A DNA stretch of 64,000 nucleotides from Grammothele lineata (lineage: Eukaryota > Basidiomycota > Agaricomycetes > Polyporales > Polyporaceae). Made by a program: the position numbers and the translations under genes. Shown piece after piece: positions 59,157 to 64,000 of this stretch. The notes beneath the pieces are model-generated. The model was not told the DNA's origin and searched no databases. It worked only from the letters and a program-made list of their open reading frames with translations. The DNA lies in contig NDFF03000317.1 of assembly GCA_002150815.3 (NCBI GenBank), positions 1 through 64,000 of the forward strand. The letters run 5' to 3'. Position 1 is the stretch's first letter, and every line of letters begins with the position of its first letter.

Positions 59157-61516
59157 ATGACGTCTCTCATCGTGATTATTCTTTGCGCGACGGTGCTTCA
59201 CGTGGCTTTCAGACTAGTCTACACCCGTTTCATACACCCTCCCTTCAGCAACATTGCCGGTCCCCCTCCAGGGGAGTTCTTCTCGGGTACGAGACGCTGG
59301 TCTCCAAGCTTGACTCTTTATGAGAGTACTGACTAACGGAGCATAACTCTTTAGGAAACGTCAAGCAGATGTTCGGACGTGGCGCTTGGGACTTTCTCAA
59401 GTCTCTCACCGAGACCTACGGTCCGGTCTCGCGCGTGCACGGCTTTTTCAGGGTAAGTGCCTACCCAATGGGCTCTAAGATTTCACGTTCTGATCGTATG
59501 CGTAGGAGCCGTGGCTGCACATCTATGATCCAAAGGCTCTCCACTCGGTGCTCGTCAAGGATCTGGAAACGTACCACAAGAACAAGTTCAATGAATTGTA
59601 AGTGTCATGCACCCCCCTCCGGGATACTCCACACAACGCCATTCTTCCAGGTGGACGCTCATTACCAGTGGTCCCGGACTGTTGGCCATGAACGGTCACA
59701 AGCATAAGAAGCAACGCAAGCTCCTCGTTCCGGTTTTCTCTGGAGCTCACATGCGCAACCTTACCCCTATCTTTCATGAGGTCGTTCAGCGGGTGAGTAA
59801 TATCAACGGATTGTTATGCCAACACGTTTGAATTGACTATATCACGCACCAGCTGAAGGTGGCTATCGAGGCGCGTGTCAAAGACGGCCCACAAACGCTT
59901 GATGTGTCGGCATGGATGGGCCGTACTGCTCTGGAACTCATCGGACGAGGCGGGCTTGGGCACGCGTTCGACCCTCTTACCGCCGACAGTCAGGACGAAT
60001 ACACCGAAGCCGTGAAGGAATATTCGTAAGCAATCGATCGTGACTTCCTCTGAGATTGTGCACGCGCTGAGCAATACGCGTGTACCCTTCTTTCTTCTAG
60101 TTCTGCCGTCTCTGATGTCCGCTATTTGCGTGGTCTACTCCCATACGTCGTTCCTCTCGGTCCGGGGTGGTTCCGCCGAATGCTGCTAGACCTCATCCCG
60201 CATAAGAAGGTTCAGCATACAAAGGGCGTCATTGACCGGGTAAACGCCGGGTGCGTGGCACTGTTCGAGGAGAAGAAGGCCGCGTTAGCGCAAGGAGATG
60301 AGGAGCTGCTGCAGAAGGTCGGCGAGGCAAAGGACGTGATGAGTCTCCTCTGTGTGTATCTCTCTACGATTTGTTTTGCATGATTTCTGACGTGATATAA
60401 ACAGTGAGAGAGAACCTGCGAGCTGCGGACGAAGATAAGCTCCCGGAAGAGGAGCTGCTCGCACAGATTGCGTACGCTCACGTTGTTTTCTTGAGCTTCC
60501 TTCGCTGACATGGCTGGCACACCAAGCACGTTCATCATAGCCGGTACAGACACTACCTCCAACGCACTCGCCCGGGTTCTGCATCTTCTCTGCGATCACC
60601 CAGACGTTCAGGAGAAGCTCAGGAACGAAGTGCGTGAAGCGTATGAGGTCCACGGCGCCGATATCACCTACGACGAACTCAACAAACTGATGTACCTGGA
60701 TGGGGTTTGCCGCGAAACTCTCCGTCTGTGAGTCCGTCGGATTACTATTCTTGTCTTACGCTGCTGGCTTACGAAAACGCTGTATAAAGCCATGCTCCAG
60801 TGGGCCTCCCCTCTCGACAGTGCGTCCTCAGTCCGTTTTCCCTTCTCCTCCCTGCGTTAACAATCCTCCTATAGGGCCACTAGGGACATCATCCTACCTC
60901 TCTCTGAGCCCATCGTAGGCATGGACGGTCGTACCATGACGGATATCTTTGTCCCCAAGGGTACGACCGTGGTCCTCAACCTCCGCGCATGTAACACTTC
61001 CAAGGCCCTGTGGGGTGAAGACGCGGACGAATGGAAGCCGGAGCGGTGGTTGTCTCCGCTGCCAACTGCGCTCGAGGACGCCCGCATTCCGGGCATATAT
61101 TCCCATTTGTGGGTCCAGTCGTTTATGAGTCGCAGGTAAAATGCTGCTGACATTTATGGTGGCGGTCGTACAGGATGACTTTCCTCGGCGGCTCGCACGC
61201 CTGCATGTAAGTCTTTCAGCCTGGGTTTGGAACGCACTGTCGCTTACTCCTGTCATCACAGCGGGTTCAAGTTCTCGCAGCTCGAGATGAGTACGTGCAT
61301 CGATTTCTTCCTGCTCATTACACTCTGGCATTTGCGTGCCGCTGACAATACCCATATTCTGCAGAGGTCGTTCTTTACATGCTCATCAACTCGTTCAAGT
61401 TTGAGCTCTCCGACAAGCCAATCGTGTGGAACTTCGCAGCGGTTGCTTACCCTGCGATCAGCAGGCAGAGTCTCAAGTCCGAGATGTACCTCAAGGTTTC
61501 CCTCGCCCCCTTTTAG
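59157..61516 (+). CDS. Cytochrome P450 (P450-4)
   Basis: This is a heme monooxygenase of 543 residues in 13 exons: 59157-59286, 59355-59452, 59506-59597, 59651-59792, 59853-60025, 60101-60351, 60405-60471, 60527-60727, 60790-60819, 60875-61108, 61174-61206, 61262-61290 and 61365-61516. All phases agree. Visible are the N-terminal membrane helix, GPPPGEFF, WLHIYDPKAL, MGRTALELIG, the I-helix IAGTDTTS, ETLR, WKPERW and FLGGSHACIG with the axial cysteine. It is a close paralog of P450-2 and P450-3 but lies on the opposite strand and has an intron before MTFLGG that they lack. It is flanked on both sides by copies of the cerato-platanin pair. The substrate is unknown. Confidence 0.94.
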
Positions 61517-61801
61517 AGCAAGTGATGCTTCCGTCACCTGAAGTTCGGCTCGTACGGAATACCGCCGGGTTTGACTGATTTAGACAATCGGTCGATGAGT
61601 TCCGTACGAGTGCCTGTTCAATGCGTACTGGTCTCCTCAAGCGGTAGAACCGCTGTATATTGTTCGTATCCGCATCTCCATACATATAAACCCCTTACAT
61701 GTTCTGTAGAACCGTCTCCGAAATTGACTTACCTACGTTGCCCCGGAAACCAGCTTGTTTGTGGGTACACGCGTTGCAATCGAGTACGACCTGTACACGA
61801 T

Positions 61802-62107
61802 TCACTCTAGAAACATACTTTGGGCGGGAACGGAGCAACGATCGCCAGAGGGCAACTCGACGAGTATGATCTCGCCCTCGCTTTTGCCCCGCGCACAAGG
61901 GATGTGCTCCGCGCGGCCAGTTCCATTAGCGCGCCAGACAGTGCACGCCCGAACGCGCTCGAAATCCTGCGCGTTCGCCACAGCGTCTTTTGAGCTTTCG
62001 GGGACGAGGTCCGCAAGACGCGTGAGGGCCGTGTGCTGGTCGTCGGTGTCGAGAACAAGGGTAGTCGCTCCGATTGAGCGCGATACCGCGTGCGGTGTGC
62101 CTGCAAC
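61802..62107 (-). other. 102-codon open exon-like frame, no start codon
   Basis: After a possible acceptor (GTTGCAG) the minus strand stays open to a TGA at 61804-61802. The frame has ordinary protein composition (TTLVLDTDDQHTALTRLADL, then VWRANGTGRAE). I do not recognise it and no upstream exon in phase was found. It directly follows the broken copy of the unrecognised gene and may be the end of a diverged version of it or of an unrelated gene. Confidence 0.3.
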
Positions 62108-62526
62108 GTCCCACGTTCAGCCGAAGACCTGGCCCACTACGCGCTGAGAGTGGCGTGTGAGGCAGGGAAGAGTTTCACGGGGACAGAGGATTTTCAGGGC
62201 CTCGACAGACAGAGGGAGGGGTTGCAAAGTAACAGTAGTATTATGAGTTACGTACCTTTGATACCATGAATCGTCGCTCCCATCATAAGAATACTCCAGC
62301 GCAATGGCATCCTTCACATGTAGGTCCACAGTAGTCCCCACTTCCGTGCACAGGCACAGATCTCGAAGTTAAGGTCGCATTTTTGCCCTTTGACAAACTG
62401 CAGATGACTACTATGCCGTTCGAGCACCGCAACCTGCGGGACGCGTGTCAGACTAAAGCGCGCCGAAATACGTTCAAGGAAGTGGCGATAAGATAGCGTG
62501 TAGACTCACCACTTCTACCTTTGCGT
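62108..62526 (-). pseudogene. Broken copy of the unrecognised gene at 56.6 kb
   Basis: Exon 2 is recognisable (VKDAIALEYSYDGSDDSWYQR, beside AKDAVAPAYFFCDGSDDPWYER in the intact copy), as is part of exon 3 (GQVF, then a TGA where the intact gene has tryptophan). The start codon position reads ACG (62526-62524) and the acceptor AG before exon 2 is not conserved. These lesions indicate a pseudogene. It pairs with the intact cerato-platanin gene at 63.0 kb. Confidence 0.7.
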
Positions 62527-63000
62527 AACCGAAGAAAGGTTGGAAAAATCAACCACGCAAATCTGCCCCGAGGAAGGAAGGGGTGGATGCTCAGGGAAAG
62601 ACGCGTCGCACTTTCTCCGGGGCAGCAGAGACCCCGTACACTGCTAAGGTGTCTCGGGTCTCTTCCGGCCTGTCCATGCGCTCGCGTTCCGAATCGGTTC
62701 GCAAGTTCGACTCCTCCTCATGCCGCATCCTCCATCATGCACACCCAGACAACGGAGAATTCGCTGCCACAGATCTATTGCCGCAGTCGTACGGTCCATT
62801 AGTGTCTCCGAACTACGAACTGTTCCACCTTCATATCCTGATGAGCGACTCCTCACAGGTCGAACCCTGAGACACGTTGCCACACAAGCACTAACCCGCC
62901 CGTCGAATTGTTGGTCCGTTTATCCTCCACGACGATGAGATTTTCTCTGGAAAATAGGCTGTTGATCTCGTAGATTATCTCAGGAAGAGAATACTTACCA
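62527..63000. other. Spacer of the duplicated pair, copy 2
   Basis: No gene is supported. The part at 62.58-62.67 kb matches the spacer of copy 1 at 57.67-57.76 kb. Confidence 0.5.
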
Positions 63001-63423
63001 TTAAAGGCCGCACTGCGAAGCCGGTAGCTGGGTCGCCGTCGCGTTCACAAGGCCCAACTGGACAGCTTGGCCATCGGTGAGCGTGTTCATAGCCTCCAGT
63101 GAGATGTTGAACCCTTCATCAGCGCTATCGATTACGAGGATGATGTCATTGTTGTCCTCGTATGTGAGCTGCCAGCACGTCCCGCACTCCACAGACATTG
63201 ATCCGTCGACGGAAACAAAGCCGCCGATGTTCGGGAAGTTCGGGAGCGAACCAAACGTTTGAGGACCGACGGGCTCGAACCCGTGTCCACTGGTCGAGCA
63301 AACAACGGATGAAAGGCTTCCTTCCGGGTTGTCGTAGGTCTCGTCGTATGTGACCATGATCGCCGAGGCTGATGCGCAAAGCGCGAAGAGAGTGGCGGCG
63401 AGCGCCGGGAATCCGAGCTGCAT
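63001..63423 (-). CDS. Cerato-platanin family secreted protein
   Basis: This is a small secreted protein of 140 residues in a single exon. Cerato-platanins are double-psi-beta-barrel, expansin-like proteins of fungal walls and culture fluid. They can bind chitin oligomers, loosen polysaccharides and act as elicitors of plant defence. A signal peptide covers residues 1 to about 20 (ALCASASA). The mature part has TYDETYDNPEGSL, four cysteines at 42, 80, 83 and 138 for two disulfides, the CGTCWQLTY core, FNISLEAMNTLT, GQAVQLG and the terminal SQCGL, all in family order and at normal length. The gene lies next to a broken copy of the unrecognised gene, and a pseudogene copy lies 5.2 kb away. A TATAACG lies about 35 bp upstream of the start. 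Confidence 0.96.
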   Translation of the reverse strand: MQLGFPALAATLFALCASASAIMVTYDETYDNPEGSLSSVVCSTSGHGFEPVGPQTFGSLPNFPNIGGFVSVDGSMSVECGTCWQLTYEDNNDIILVIDSADEGFNISLEAMNTLTDGQAVQLGLVNATATQLPASQCGL

Positions 63424-64000
63424 GGTAGGTCGTGAAACAGAGAAGGCGAGTGCGTTATACTGTGAAGGGTGTTTGTGGGCACGGCGGGTGAGCTGGGGAC
63501 AAACGTTTCGGTTATGGACAGGCCACCTTTATGCTGAACTCACTCGGCACTGCCAGACTGGCGAGACATCAGAACTTGTGGCGAGAACGGTCCACGGCAC
63601 GAACTGTCTAACAGAGGCGTGTCGGTGACGTACAGCGTCCGAATTGACACAGTACACGGGCTTACATTCCCGCCTTTCTGTAACAGTTCTTTACTTCGGA
63701 GACGACGCTGCCTGAAGCGTCTTGCGTAATCTAAACGGGAGGTACTCGACATGTGACTACAATCTTCATGAAACTCTTACAGAGATCAGTTCAAAAACGT
63801 CGCACGAAGCCACCCTTAAACCTGTCTGTCAGACCTCACCCTTAGCTTAAGTCAGATAGCTCCACTGTTGTCGTAGGGAGGAGGAGACAACGCGAGTGTG
63901 GAATGAGGCCGATTGGGACGGACTCGCCTAGAGCCAGTACTCAAGCATCGGACCGACCTCGAAACATATACATTAGCCTACAAGGACCTCAAGCAATACT
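63424..64000. other. Upstream flank of the cerato-platanin gene
   Basis: The first roughly 130 bp are homologous to the region upstream of the pseudogene at 58.24-58.38 kb and contain the promoter. I see no further gene to the window edge. Confidence 0.45.

Noticed and set aside
63262..63285. tRNA T-arm-like sequence with loop TCGAA (CGGGCTCGAACCCG)
   Set aside because: It lies inside the cerato-platanin coding frame and no acceptor or anticodon stem can be formed around it.

Overview
The window is a piece of a filamentous basidiomycete nuclear genome, most likely an Agaricomycete of the polypore type. The evidence is gene architecture: many introns of about 50-70 nt with GT(A/G)xG donors and short CAG/TAG acceptors, several exons under 20 nt, wood- and plant-associated secreted proteins (GH28 pectinase, cerato-platanin), expanded cytochrome P450s, BTB/POZ proteins and Ser/Thr-rich single-pass membrane proteins. 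No ribosomal RNA, CRISPR, prokaryotic operon or intact transposon is visible. Exon boundaries were read by eye. They were accepted where splice sites, reading phase and family homology agreed and the summed exon length was divisible by three.

Layout. 1-4.5 kb: repeat-derived DNA with hairpins and arrays of CTTA/TAAG words. 4.5-13.7 kb: a same-strand array of one intact gene, two genes with unresolved 5' ends and one 5'-truncated copy. All encode membrane proteins ending in a short coiled coil plus a C-terminal PPxY motif. 13.7-32.3 kb: gene-poor and partly very GC-rich; its one convincing gene is a glycogen-targeting PP1 regulatory subunit (CBM21 domain, minus strand), which carries an apparent one-base frameshift. 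32.3-35.2 kb: a tRNA-Ala(TGC) and a 20-exon GH28 exo-polygalacturonase-like gene with a 5-nt microexon. 37.6-45.5 kb: three paralogous BTB/POZ genes on the minus strand, with a P450 between the first two. 46-55.5 kb: an aldo/keto reductase, an alpha/beta-hydrolase and two tandem P450s. 56.6-63.6 kb: an unrecognised gene and a cerato-platanin gene that occur twice as a duplicated pair flanking a fourth P450; a different member of the pair is broken in each copy.

How the genes may work together: four P450s, an aldo/keto reductase and an alpha/beta-hydrolase within 23 kb could form an oxidative tailoring or detoxification group, but no terpene synthase, PKS or NRPS backbone gene is visible. GH28 and cerato-platanin are secreted proteins acting at plant or fungal cell walls. 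The CBM21 protein would direct PP1 to glycogen. The PPxY proteins look like plasma-membrane or endomembrane proteins able to recruit WW-domain proteins such as a Nedd4/Rsp5-type ubiquitin ligase; this is inference.
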